Shown here one piece after another: positions 18,841 to 27,643 of a stretch of DNA of 64,000 nt. A program made the position numbers and the translations under genes. The DNA is taken from contig NZ_CP083349.1 in assembly GCF_020035535.1 (NCBI RefSeq), positions 1,302,001 through 1,366,000 on the forward strand. The letters are read 5' to 3'. This DNA comes from Ensifer adhaerens. GTDB lineage: Bacteria; Pseudomonadota; Alphaproteobacteria; Rhizobiales; Rhizobiaceae. The notes beneath the pieces are model-generated. The model did not search any database. It had not been told where the DNA came from and saw only the letters and a program-made list of their open reading frames with translations. Position 1 is the first letter of the stretch; every line of letters begins with the position of its first letter.

Positions 18841-20118
18841 ATGGCTCACATGAATTTTAAGCGTGGTGTCCTGACCGTGGCGGCTGGTTTGCTGCTTGCG
18901 TCAGCGGCCCACGCCGGCGGTCTTGAGCGCGGTGGTTACAACATCGACCTGCTGTTCGACCCGTCGGACTATGCTGGTGAAGCTTCGGCAACCTATGTCA
19001 ATCCGCAGCGAGAGTTGAAGAACGTCCGCGATACAGACACCGCAAACACTGACATCATTGGCGGAACGTTTGGCGGCGGCAACTTGAATTACCGTCCGAA
19101 CTCGGCCGACGACACGGAGGGCTATTGGGTGCCTCGCGTCGGTATCAAGGCATCGCTCGGCGACGCCTTTGACTGTATGGCGGACTATTCTCAGCCGTGG
19201 GGCGCGCATACTAATCCCGGCCAGAACTGGGCCGGCGCCAACAACAATATCGAAACGAAGGTGGATAGCGACAACTACGCTGCTACTTGCTCCTACAAAT
19301 GGGACATGGGTCCGGGCCAGTTCCGCATTATCGGTGGTGTTTTCTACCAGGAGGTCAGCGGTTTCAAGGAGCGGCTGGTACAAGATTATACCGGTACCCC
19401 GTTTGCGGGTGTATTTTCAGGTATCGGCAGGCTTGAGCTCGAAGGAAATGGCTGGGGTTGGCGCGCGGGTGCTGCCTACGAAATTCCTGAGTATGCCGTT
19501 CGGGCCAGCCTCGTTTACAACAGCTCCGTAGACCTCGACAACCTTTCCGGTTTTATCGACCTCCGTCAGTTGGGCTTCGTCGTTCCAGGCGTAGGCGTTG
19601 TGACCGGCACGAAGTACGATGTAAATGGCTCGGCCTCGATGCCGGATTCGCTGGAACTCAAGCTCCAGAGCGGCATCGCTCCGGACTGGGCGGCATTCGG
19701 CTCGATCAAGTGGACGGACTGGAGCCAGCTTCAGGTTTTGAAGTTCTGCCCGGCGACTGTATCGCGCACCACACCGTGCACAAGTCTTGATCTGCTCTAT
19801 CGCGATGGCTGGACCATCAGCGGCGGTATCGGTCACAAGTTCAATGATCAATGGAGCGGTGCCGTCAGCCTGACCTGGGATCGCGGTACTAGTCACGGTT
19901 ACGGAACGCAAACCGACACATGGATGCTGGGCACCGGCGTATCCTACACACCGACCGAGCATGTCGAGTTCCGTCTTGCTGGCGCAGTTGGTATTCTGAC
20001 AGGCGGCAGTTCGGGCGCAGTTAATTTTCAAGGTGACGTCATTGGCGACGACGTCTCCTACGATTTCGGTGACGATTTTGTCGGAGCGATCTCGACTTCG
20101 CTCAAGGTTAAGTTCTGA
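18841..20118 (+). CDS. FadL/OmpP1/TodX-family outer-membrane protein
   Basis: The 425-residue protein has a signal peptide (cut after ASAAHA, about residue 23), an N-terminal plug-like segment GGLERGGYNIDLLFDPSDYA and a beta-barrel ending in LKVKF, as in the FadL family of hydrophobic substrate channels. The start at ATG 18841 has a strong GGGGAGGAG five bases upstream; ATG 18850 is a possible alternative. It stands alone with its own terminator. The substrate (long-chain fatty acids or aromatics) cannot be told from the sequence. Confidence 0.85.
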   Translation: MAHMNFKRGVLTVAAGLLLASAAHAGGLERGGYNIDLLFDPSDYAGEASATYVNPQRELKNVRDTDTANTDIIGGTFGGGNLNYRPNSADDTEGYWVPRVGIKASLGDAFDCMADYSQPWGAHTNPGQNWAGANNNIETKVDSDNYAATCSYKWDMGPGQFRIIGGVFYQEVSGFKERLVQDYTGTPFAGVFSGIGRLELEGNGWGWRAGAAYEIPEYAVRASLVYNSSVDLDNLSGFIDLRQLGFVVPGVGVVTGTKYDVNGSASMPDSLELKLQSGIAPDWAAFGSIKWTDWSQLQVLKFCPATVSRTTPCTSLDLLYRDGWTISGGIGHKFNDQWSGAVSLTWDRGTSHGYGTQTDTWMLGTGVSYTPTEHVEFRLAGAVGILTGGSSGAVNFQGDVIGDDVSYDFGDDFVGAISTSLKVKF

Positions 20119-20139
20119 TCCTTCGTTGATCTGACTGTT

Positions 20140-20172
20140 AAAGGGGCCCGGTTTCACCCGGGCCTTTCTTTT
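20140..20172 (+). terminator. Rho-independent terminator of the FadL-type gene
   Basis: A G+C-rich stem (GGCCCGG with CCGGGCC) with a short loop lies 25 bases after the stop and is followed by TTTCTTTT. Confidence 0.8.
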
Positions 20173-20237
20173 GGTGTGGAGCCATTTAACCAAGCTCCTG
20201 CACCGTTCGCCAATGTGACGATTCAGCAACACATTTA

Positions 20238-20257
20238 ATGCTAGAGTTTGCTAGCAT
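20238..20257. promoter_or_regulatory. Inverted repeat, possible operator
   Basis: ATGCTAG and CTAGCAT are perfect 7-base arms around AGTTTG, in an A+T-rich context about 340 bases before exoR. Confidence 0.35.
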
Positions 20258-20510
20258 CGGACTCGTCCCGGCTATGTCCATTTCCCGCCACAAACAGGGA
20301 GCAGCGATAGTAGGGACAGACCTGCAACCGTGAAAACGAGACCTGCGGTGTTTGGTGTGAAGTGAAACTCGGACTGTCGATGTTCATGTCAGATGTGGCC
20401 TCCGGCACCCTTGTGCAAGTGGTCGAATGAAATGGTCTTTTCGGCGCAGTTGTCGAAGTTTCGTTTTGGAATGGGTGCGTCGATGTCGTCGGCGGAATTG
20501 GTGAAGTTTT

Positions 20511-20529
20511 GGACGACGGCGGGTCGTCC
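20511..20529 (+). promoter_or_regulatory. Hairpin in the presumed exoR leader
   Basis: GGACGAC and GTCGTCC are perfect 7-base arms around GGCGG, 66 bases upstream of the exoR start. No T-run follows. It could fold in the exoR mRNA leader. Confidence 0.4.
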
Positions 20530-20595
20530 GGGCGTTTGTGTTTGCAGCGGTGATGAGTTCGGCGTGGCCGGCTGGAACGGAAGAATTAGACTGTG

Positions 20596-21402
20596 ATGCT
20601 TGCGGGTGAACTAAAGTCACTGAAGGTTGCGATACTCGGCGTGTCGCTGGCGGTCTGCGGGACCATCGCCATGCCGGCCCATGCCTTTGATCCGGGGGCG
20701 GGCGTCTCGAAAGAATCCGGTCCCTTTGCGCTCTTCAAATTCGGCTTCTCGGCCTACAAGAACGGCCGCAAGGACGAGGCCATCGAAGCCTACAAATACG
20801 CAGCGGAGAAGGGGCATACCGGATCCCGCTGGGCTCTGGCCAATATGTATGCCTATGGCGACGGTGTCGCCGAAAACGACCTCGAAGCCTTCAAGATCTA
20901 CAGCGAGATCGCCCAGCAGGGTGTGGAGCCGGGCTCCGAAGATACCGGCTATTTCGTCAACGCGTTGATTTCTCTTGCCGGCTACTACCGGCGAGGCATT
21001 CCCGACAGCCCGATCAAGTCGGATATGGCCCAGGCGCGGCAACTCTATTTCCAGGCGGCGTCGACCTTTGGCGTTGCTGAGGCGCAGTTCCAGCTCGCGC
21101 GCATGCTGCTCTCGGGCGAGGGCGGCAGTGTCAACGTTCAGCAGGCAAAGAAGTGGTTGAACCGAGCCCGTAAAAGCGGACATGCCGGTGCCATGGGTGT
21201 CTTCGGCAACGTAATTTTCCAGGAAGGCCAGACCATTCGCGGTCTCGCCTTTATGACGGCCGCACTCGACCAGTGTTCGCCGAAGGATCGGCCCTGGATG
21301 CAGTCAATGCAGGAGCAGGCATTTTCGCTGGCGAGCGAGGACGACCGGCGCACGGCAATCGCTCTGTCGCAAAACCTGCACATGCAAGGCGATGACGACT
21401 GA
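20596..21402 (+). CDS. exoR: ExoR, periplasmic inhibitor of ExoS/ChvI signalling
   Basis: The 268-residue protein matches Sinorhizobium ExoR in length and layout: a signal peptide (cut after MPAHA, residue 30) and Sel1-like TPR repeats across the mature protein (for example EAIEAYKYAAEKGHTGSRWALANMY in pieces around residues 57-85 and 165-205). In S. meliloti, mature ExoR binds the sensor kinase ExoS in the periplasm and keeps ExoS/ChvI from switching cells from motility to succinoglycan production; regulated proteolysis releases it. The start is ATG 20596; the upstream purine-rich stretch is weak and distant. cls lies nearby as in S. meliloti. Confidence 0.93.
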   Translation: MLAGELKSLKVAILGVSLAVCGTIAMPAHAFDPGAGVSKESGPFALFKFGFSAYKNGRKDEAIEAYKYAAEKGHTGSRWALANMYAYGDGVAENDLEAFKIYSEIAQQGVEPGSEDTGYFVNALISLAGYYRRGIPDSPIKSDMAQARQLYFQAASTFGVAEAQFQLARMLLSGEGGSVNVQQAKKWLNRARKSGHAGAMGVFGNVIFQEGQTIRGLAFMTAALDQCSPKDRPWMQSMQEQAFSLASEDDRRTAIALSQNLHMQGDDD

Positions 21403-21467
21403 GACCTGCGCGCGGCAAGCCTTAAGCCAGCACGGCTAGGATAAGCGACAAGCTGCAGTTCCGCGCC

Positions 21468-22259
21468 TCAGGCAGCGGCGAAGGCAAACTCACCGATAAC
21501 AGGAACATGGTCCGAGGGCTTTTCCCAGGCGCGGACATGTTTGTCGATCGACGTCGAAACCAGACGATCGGCCGCTTCCGGCGAAAGCATCAGATGATCG
21601 ATGCGAATGCCGAAATTCTTGGGCCAGCAGCCGGCCTGATAATCCCAGAACGTATAGAGCGGGACCGCGTCCGAGGTCGCCCGGACAGCATCGATGAAGC
21701 CGAGATTGCGCAGGCGCCGAAACGCGGCGCGGGTTTCCGGCAGGAAGAGGGCGTCGTTCTGCCAGACCTTGATGTCCCAGCAGTCGTGCTCCTCCGGGAT
21801 GACGTTGTAGTCGCCGGCCAGGATGAAGGGTTCTTCGAGCAGAAGGCGCTGCTCGGCGTAAGCGGTAAGCCGGCGCATCCAGGCGAGCTTGTAGGGGTAC
21901 TTCTCGCTATCGACGGGATTGCCGTTCGGCAGGTAGAGCGAGCAGACGCGGATTACGCCGCCTTCAACCGAGAACACGCCTTCGATGAAGCGCGATTGTT
22001 CGTCCGAATCGTCTCCGGGCAGGCCGCGGTTGACTTCGTCTGGGCGCAGCTTGGAGAGGAGGGCGACGCCGTTGAAGCCCTTCTGGCCGTGGGTCTCGAC
22101 ATGGTAGCCGAGCGCCTCGATCTCCAGACGCGGAAATCCGTCGTCGACGGACTTGATCTCCTGAAGGCAGACGATATCCGGATTGGCTTCCTTGAGCCAT
22201 GCCAGGAGGCTGTCGATTCGCGCCTTGACGCCATTGATGTTCCAGGTGGCAATCTTCAT
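21468..22259 (-). CDS. xthA: Exodeoxyribonuclease III
   Basis: The 263-residue enzyme of the EEP fold is an AP endonuclease and 3'-5' exonuclease in base excision repair. It begins MKIATWNINGVKAR, has the metal-binding glutamate in LQEIK (about residues 34-38), the GDYNV motif in the middle and the C-terminal SDHVPV motif with the catalytic histidine. It converges with exoR, with 65 bases between the stops and no obvious terminator. Confidence 0.95.
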   Translation of the reverse strand: MKIATWNINGVKARIDSLLAWLKEANPDIVCLQEIKSVDDGFPRLEIEALGYHVETHGQKGFNGVALLSKLRPDEVNRGLPGDDSDEQSRFIEGVFSVEGGVIRVCSLYLPNGNPVDSEKYPYKLAWMRRLTAYAEQRLLLEEPFILAGDYNVIPEEHDCWDIKVWQNDALFLPETRAAFRRLRNLGFIDAVRATSDAVPLYTFWDYQAGCWPKNFGIRIDHLMLSPEAADRLVSTSIDKHVRAWEKPSDHVPVIGEFAFAAA

Positions 22260-22465
22260 GGCTCGAAACGCCCTTCCATACAGGTGAGTCCTTGCGGCCG
22301 GACTCTTCTAGCTGCTCCGGATTCTTTTGACAAATCCGATACCTGCGGGCAATCGGGCCTTATGGCTGAGCTGCAACGACGGCGTGCGGCGCCGTGCGCG
22401 GTTTATACGGTATAGGTGCGGACGCTCGAATTGATTCCGGTCCATGGCCGGCTATAGTCCGGCGC

Positions 22466-23929
22466 ATGATCGATCTCTTGCAGAACTACTGGCCGCATAT
22501 CCTGGCGCTGCTGTCCTTCGCGCTCGGTATCCCGGCCGCCATTCACGCGGCCATGACCAAAGACGACGTACGCGCCGCCGCGGGCTGGGTCGGTGTCGTT
22601 CTGCTCTCGCCGATCGTCGGGGCGCTGCTGTATGCCGTTGCCGGCATCAACCGTATCCGCCGCTCCTCCATCGGCTCGCAGCGCGCGCTGCTGCGCGGGC
22701 ACGGCCCCGATCAATTCGGCCGATTCGATATCTCCGAAACGGACATCAGTGGACGTTTCGGCAATCGTTTCGCCGCGATGAAGATACTCGGGGACCGCGT
22801 TTCCAGGCATCGCATGTGCTCAGGCAACAGCATCGATGTGTTGGCAGGTGGAGACGCTGCCTATGCGGCCATGCTGACGGCAATCGCCGCAGCGCAGCGC
22901 AGCATCCTGATCGAGAGCTATATCTTCGATCGCGATGTCATCGGCCTGCGCTTCGCCGATGCCCTGATCGCCGCGGTCGCACGGGGCGTCGAAGTGCGTG
23001 TGCTGATCGACGCAGTCGGGGCACGCTATTCGGTCCCCAGCATTGTCGGTCACCTGAAAACGGCCGGTATTCCGACCGCAGTCTTCAACGGCAATATCAT
23101 CATGGGGCTGAGGCTGCCCTATGCCAATCTCCGCACACACCGGAAGATCCTGGTGGTCGATGGCTGCGTCGCCTTCGCCGGCGGCATGAATATCCGCGCC
23201 GGCTTTACGAGTGAGATCGCCGGCGAGGTGCCGTCCCTCGACACCCATTTTCGGGTGACGGGGCCGGTTGTCGCCGACATCTTTCAGGTCGCGGCCGAAG
23301 ACTGGCAGTTTTCCAGCGGTGAGATGCTGGCAGGCGCCGCCTGGGCACTCGAAGAAATGCCGTTGCCGGCAGAAACGCCGTCCGTGTTGATGCGCGCCAT
23401 ACCTTCAGGGCCGGACGCAACGAACGAAACCAATCACAAGATGTTGATGGGTGCGTTTTCGGTAGCGCGAAAGAACATCCGCGTGATGTCGCCCTATTTT
23501 CTTCCGGACCGTGAGTTGATCAGCGCGTTGGTGACGGCAGCGCGCCGGGGCGTCGAGGTCGACATCATCGTGCCTGCGGTCAACAACCTGCTTCTGGTCG
23601 ATCGCGCAATGACCGCGCAGTTTGATCAGGTGTTGAAGGGGCATTGTCGGGTCTGGCGCGCCGAGGGTGCGTTCAACCACTCGAAGCTTCTGGTCGTGGA
23701 CGAGCGCTGGGCCTATGTCGGATCGACCAACCTCGATCCGCGCTCCTTGCGGCTCAACTTCGAGTTCGACCTCGAAGTGCTGGACGATGGTTTCGCCCAT
23801 ACGATCAGCGGCATGATATCGGATGTCCTGGCCTCGGCCGAACCGGTCACGCTCGAGGCCCTGCGTGCCAAGCCACTCTTCGACCGGCTGGCAAATCGTG
23901 TGCTCTGGCTGGGGTCGCCGTATCTTTGA
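22466..23929 (+). CDS. cls: Cardiolipin synthase
   Basis: The 487-residue phospholipase D-superfamily enzyme makes cardiolipin from two phosphatidylglycerols. Two N-terminal membrane helices (about residues 7-60) precede two catalytic HKD motifs: HRKILVVDG near residue 227 and HSKLLVVDERWAYVGSTN near residue 406. The start at ATG 22466 gives the standard N-terminus; longer readings are not supported. It ends 30 bases from the convergent erpA. Confidence 0.93.
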   Translation: MIDLLQNYWPHILALLSFALGIPAAIHAAMTKDDVRAAAGWVGVVLLSPIVGALLYAVAGINRIRRSSIGSQRALLRGHGPDQFGRFDISETDISGRFGNRFAAMKILGDRVSRHRMCSGNSIDVLAGGDAAYAAMLTAIAAAQRSILIESYIFDRDVIGLRFADALIAAVARGVEVRVLIDAVGARYSVPSIVGHLKTAGIPTAVFNGNIIMGLRLPYANLRTHRKILVVDGCVAFAGGMNIRAGFTSEIAGEVPSLDTHFRVTGPVVADIFQVAAEDWQFSSGEMLAGAAWALEEMPLPAETPSVLMRAIPSGPDATNETNHKMLMGAFSVARKNIRVMSPYFLPDRELISALVTAARRGVEVDIIVPAVNNLLLVDRAMTAQFDQVLKGHCRVWRAEGAFNHSKLLVVDERWAYVGSTNLDPRSLRLNFEFDLEVLDDGFAHTISGMISDVLASAEPVTLEALRAKPLFDRLANRVLWLGSPYL

Positions 23930-23959
23930 CGGCGACTTGGGCCGGGCCTTCTGGCCGTG

Positions 23960-24292
23960 TCAGATGGAAAAACTCGTTCCACATCCGCAGCTTGCGACCG
24001 CATTCGGATTCTTGATCTGAAACGACTGGCCGAGCAGGTTGTCGACGAAGTCGATCTCCGAGCCACCCATGTAGACGAGCGACAGGCTGTCGATCAAAAC
24101 CTTGGCCTCGTTCTTCTCCAGTACCAGATCGTCGTCATTGGCACTGTCGACCAAGTCGAACTTATAGGAGAATCCCGAGCAGCCGCCGCCTTCGACGGAC
24201 ACCCGCATCGCATTGTTGTGACTGTCCGAACGAAGGATCGTGGCGATCCGCTTTGCAGCGGCGTCCGAAAGGGTCACGGTGTCTTGCGTCAT
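23960..24292 (-). CDS. erpA: A-type iron-sulfur carrier ErpA
   Basis: The 110-residue HesB/IscA-family protein carries and inserts Fe-S clusters. The three conserved cysteines are present: one in GGGCSGF (about residue 38) and two in CGCG near residues 102-104. The short length and motif spacing fit ErpA rather than longer Nfu-type carriers. It is divergent from dgt. Confidence 0.9.
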   Translation of the reverse strand: MTQDTVTLSDAAAKRIATILRSDSHNNAMRVSVEGGGCSGFSYKFDLVDSANDDDLVLEKNEAKVLIDSLSLVYMGGSEIDFVDNLLGQSFQIKNPNAVASCGCGTSFSI

Positions 24293-24504
24293 ATCTGCCT
24301 CCTGCCGGGGTCAAGAACCGGAGAGATTTGCTTGTTGTTGCAGCATCGTCTCAGCCAACGTCGAAGGCCGTTTTAACCTCCCTGGCCAAGCCGTTGCTTT
24401 CACTTGCGGAATCGGTCGATGCTTGCGCGACGCGTTTCCGTGGCTTTCACTATAGGTATGAAGGCTTCAATGTCCCGTCAATGGGATGACGATTTGGGTG
24501 GAAA

Positions 24505-25722
24505 ATGACATTCGACAAAAATGCGCTGGGCTTCGGTTATGGCGAACACGCTCCGTTCGCGTCGAACCCCTGGGCGACGCGTGGCAGGCTCTATCTGGAA
24601 GCTTCGAGCGCAACACGTTCGGATTTCCAGCGCGACCGCGACCGTATTGTCCACACGACGGCGTTTCGCCGGCTGAAACACAAGACACAGGTCTTCATCG
24701 CAGCCGACGGCGATCACTACCGGACGCGGCTGACGCACACGATCGAGGTGGCGCAGATCGCCCGCGCCCTGGCGCGCGCCCTCAAGCTTGACGAGGATCT
24801 TGCAGAAGGGGTCGCGCTGGTTCACGATTTCGGCCACACGCCATTCGGGCACACCGGCGAGGACGCCCTGCACGAAATGTTGAAGCCGTATGGGGGCTTC
24901 GATCACAATGCCCAGTCGCTGCGCATCGTCACCAAGCTCGAGCGGCGCTACGCCGAGTTCGACGGGCTCAACCTGACCTGGGAGAGCCTGGAGGGGTTGG
25001 TCAAGCACAATGGGCCGCTGCTGACTCCTGATGGACAGGGCACGCGTGGACCGGTGCCGCAGCCCATCCTGGACTATTGTGCCGTTCATGATCTGGAACT
25101 GGCGACTTTCGCGAGCATGGAAGCGCAGGTCGCCGCCATCGCGGACGACATCGCCTACAACACACACGATATCGACGACGGTCTGCGGGCTGGCTATCTG
25201 ACATTCGAGATGCTGGAGGACGTGCCGTTCCTTGCCCGTCTGATGCGCGAAGTTCACGACCGTTATCCCGGTCTTGAAAGCAGCCGCTTCACGCACGAAA
25301 TCATGCGCCGTCAGATCACGGCGATGGTCGAGGACGTCATTGGCGTCGCCCAGCAATGCATCGCGGACATTCGCCCTGAGAGCGCTGCCGACGTACGCCA
25401 GGCGGGTACGGTCATGGCGACGTTCTCCGAGGAAATGAGCGAGACCGACAAGCAGATCAAGCGTCTGCTGATGACCCGCATCTACCGTCATCCTGAAGTG
25501 ATGCGGGTGCGGGAGGGGGCGGCATCGATCGTCTGCGATCTCTATCACGCCTTCATGGATGACCCGCAATTGATGCGGGAGCACTATTGGATCGACCAGA
25601 TTGCCGGCATGGCCGAACCGGTGCGGGCCCGTCACGTCGGCGATTACCTCGCCGGCATGACCGATACCTTCGCGATCAGCGTGCACAAGCGCTTGTTTGA
25701 CCATACGCCGGATTTGCGGTAG
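24505..25722 (+). CDS. dgt: dGTP triphosphohydrolase-like HD protein
   Basis: The 405-residue protein is a deoxyguanosinetriphosphate triphosphohydrolase-like HD-domain enzyme, of the shorter type 2 form found in alphaproteobacteria. The HD signature [13 protein letters not shown] begins at about residue 107; an upstream histidine in [10 protein letters not shown] and the later aspartate in [10 protein letters not shown] complete the metal site. It probably trims dNTP pools. Gene order erpA-dgt-argS is usual in rhizobia. Confidence 0.93.
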   Translation: MTFDKNALGFGYGEHAPFASNPWATRGRLYLEASSATRSDFQRDRDRIVHTTAFRRLKHKTQVFIAADGDHYRTRLTHTIEVAQIARALARALKLDEDLAEGVALVHDFGHTPFGHTGEDALHEMLKPYGGFDHNAQSLRIVTKLERRYAEFDGLNLTWESLEGLVKHNGPLLTPDGQGTRGPVPQPILDYCAVHDLELATFASMEAQVAAIADDIAYNTHDIDDGLRAGYLTFEMLEDVPFLARLMREVHDRYPGLESSRFTHEIMRRQITAMVEDVIGVAQQCIADIRPESAADVRQAGTVMATFSEEMSETDKQIKRLLMTRIYRHPEVMRVREGAASIVCDLYHAFMDDPQLMREHYWIDQIAGMAEPVRARHVGDYLAGMTDTFAISVHKRLFDHTPDLR

Positions 25723-25735
25723 GGACGCCCCGCCC

Positions 25736-25775
25736 GGAGGCTTGCGGTTCAATCGAACCGGGCCTCCTTTTTGAG
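25736..25775 (+). terminator. Rho-independent terminator of dgt
   Basis: GGAGGC (25736-25741) pairs with GCCTCC (25762-25767), enclosing a second stem CGGTTC/GAACCG, followed by TTTTT. Confidence 0.85.
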
Positions 25776-25819
25776 TTTTGCGCCGACCACATGTTGGTCG
25801 GGAAAAGCGGACGGATCAG

Positions 25820-27580
25820 ATGAATCTCTTCACGGACTTCGAATCAAGAATTAAGGACATTCTCGAAACGCTTGATAGCGTTCGAGAAAAGCGATCCGAA
25901 CTTGACTTCGGCCGTGTCAATGTCGAACCGCCGCGCGATCCGAGCCACGGCGATGTCGCGACCAACGCCGCCATGGTGCTGGCGAAGCCGCTTGGCATGA
26001 ACCCGCGCGCGCTCGCCGAACTTATCGTTGAAAAACTGAGGCAGGATCCGGAAGTCACCGAAGTGACCGTTGCCGGCCCGGGCTTCATCAACGTCCGGCT
26101 TTCGGTATCCTATTGGCAGAAGCTGCTGTCGAACATGGTGCGCACCGGCCTCGACTATGGCCGCAGCACCGTCGGTTCTGGCCGCAAGGTCAACGTCGAG
26201 TATGTCTCGGCCAACCCAACCGGACCGATGCATGTCGGCCATTGCCGCGGCGCCGTTGTCGGCGATGCGCTTGCCAACCTGCTGGCCTTTGCCGGTTATC
26301 AGGTGACCAAGGAATACTACATCAACGATGCAGGGTCGCAGATCGACGTTCTCGCGCGCTCCGCCTTCCTGCGCTATCGCCAGGCGCTTGGCGAAGAGAT
26401 TGGCGAAATCCCGGCGGGCCTCTATCCGGGTGATTACCTCGTTCCGGTTGGCGAGGCGCTTGCCGACGAATTCGGCACGAGCCTGCGCCTGATGCCCGAA
26501 GACAAGTGGATGCCGCTCGTCAAGGACCGGACGATCGATGCGATGATGGTGATGATCCGCGAAGATCTCGCGGCGTTGAACGTCAACCATGATGTCTTCT
26601 TCTCCGAACGGACGCTTCACGCCAACGGTGCGGCGGCGATTCGTACCGCCATCAACGACCTGACCTTCAAGGGGCACGTCTACAAGGGCACGTTGCCGCC
26701 ACCGAAGGGGCAGCTTCCGGAGGACTGGGAAGATCGCGAGCAGACGCTGTTCCGCTCGACGGAGGTCGGTGACGATATCGACCGCCCGCTGATCAAGTCG
26801 GACGGAAGCTACACCTACTTCGCCGCCGACGTTGCCTACTTCAAGGACAAGTTCGACCGCGGCTTCGACGAGATGATCTATGTGCTGGGTGCCGACCATG
26901 GCGGTTACGTCAAGCGGCTCGAGGCTCTGGCGCGCGCCGTATCCGGCGGTTCGTCGAAGCTTACGGTTCTGTTGTGCCAGCTGGTCAAGCTCTTCCGTGA
27001 CGGCGAACCGGTCAAGATGTCGAAGCGCTCCGGCGATTTCGTCACGCTGCGCGACGTCGTCGATGAAGTCGGTCGCGATCCGGTTCGTTTCATGATGATC
27101 TATCGGAAGAATTCCGAACCGCTCGACTTCGACTTTGCCAAGGTCACAGAACAGTCCAAGGATAATCCGGTCTTTTACGTGCAATATGCCCATGCACGTT
27201 GCCGGTCGGTGTTCCGTCAGGCGGCAGAAGCTTTCCCGGACCTGGATATCGAATCGCTTGATTTCGCCGGTGCCATTCAGGGGCACATCGTTGATCCGAC
27301 AGAGCTTCAGCTCGTCGCCAAGCTCGCAGAATATCCGCGCGTGATCGAGGCTGCGGCACTGGCTCAGGAGCCGCATCGCATCGCGTTTTACCTGTATGAT
27401 CTTGCCGCTGCCTTCCACGGACATTGGAACAAAGGTAAAGAGAATCCGGAATTACGTTTTGTTAACGATAAAAATAGAGAATTAAGTACTGCCAGACTCG
27501 GGCTGGTGCATGCTGTCGCTTCGGTATTGAAGTCCGGCCTGTCTATTACAGGCACCTCCGCGCCGGAGGAAATGCGATAA
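25820..27580 (+). CDS. argS: Arginyl-tRNA synthetase
   Basis: The 586-residue class I synthetase charges tRNA-Arg. The HIGH-type motif appears in [18 protein letters not shown] around residues 130-147, and the KMSK-type motif as [10 protein letters not shown] near residue 400. The anticodon-binding (DALR) domain is C-terminal. ATG 25820 is chosen as it starts at the family N-terminus; an in-frame TTG upstream lies in the dgt terminator region. Near the 3' end (27428-27490) the codons turn unusually A+T-rich while the protein remains family-like. Confidence 0.96.
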   Translation: MNLFTDFESRIKDILETLDSVREKRSELDFGRVNVEPPRDPSHGDVATNAAMVLAKPLGMNPRALAELIVEKLRQDPEVTEVTVAGPGFINVRLSVSYWQKLLSNMVRTGLDYGRSTVGSGRKVNVEYVSANPTGPMHVGHCRGAVVGDALANLLAFAGYQVTKEYYINDAGSQIDVLARSAFLRYRQALGEEIGEIPAGLYPGDYLVPVGEALADEFGTSLRLMPEDKWMPLVKDRTIDAMMVMIREDLAALNVNHDVFFSERTLHANGAAAIRTAINDLTFKGHVYKGTLPPPKGQLPEDWEDREQTLFRSTEVGDDIDRPLIKSDGSYTYFAADVAYFKDKFDRGFDEMIYVLGADHGGYVKRLEALARAVSGGSSKLTVLLCQLVKLFRDGEPVKMSKRSGDFVTLRDVVDEVGRDPVRFMMIYRKNSEPLDFDFAKVTEQSKDNPVFYVQYAHARCRSVFRQAAEAFPDLDIESLDFAGAIQGHIVDPTELQLVAKLAEYPRVIEAAALAQEPHRIAFYLYDLAAAFHGHWNKGKENPELRFVNDKNRELSTARLGLVHAVASVLKSGLSITGTSAPEEMR

Positions 27581-27643
27581 GTATTGTCACCATTTTCCCA
27601 CAATGCACTGGCACATAAATACAGGCAATTGTGAGTGGAGAGC

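Larger units (their letters stand above)
20173..20595. other. exoR upstream region with two inverted repeats
   Basis: This region of more than 400 bases holds no convincing gene; short frames on both strands lack ribosome binding sites. Two structures stand out: ATGCTAG/CTAGCAT around a 6-base spacer (20238-20257) and GGACGAC/GTCGTCC around a 5-base spacer (20511-20529). The second ends 66 bases before the exoR start. The exoR promoter and a long leader probably lie here. Confidence 0.5.
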
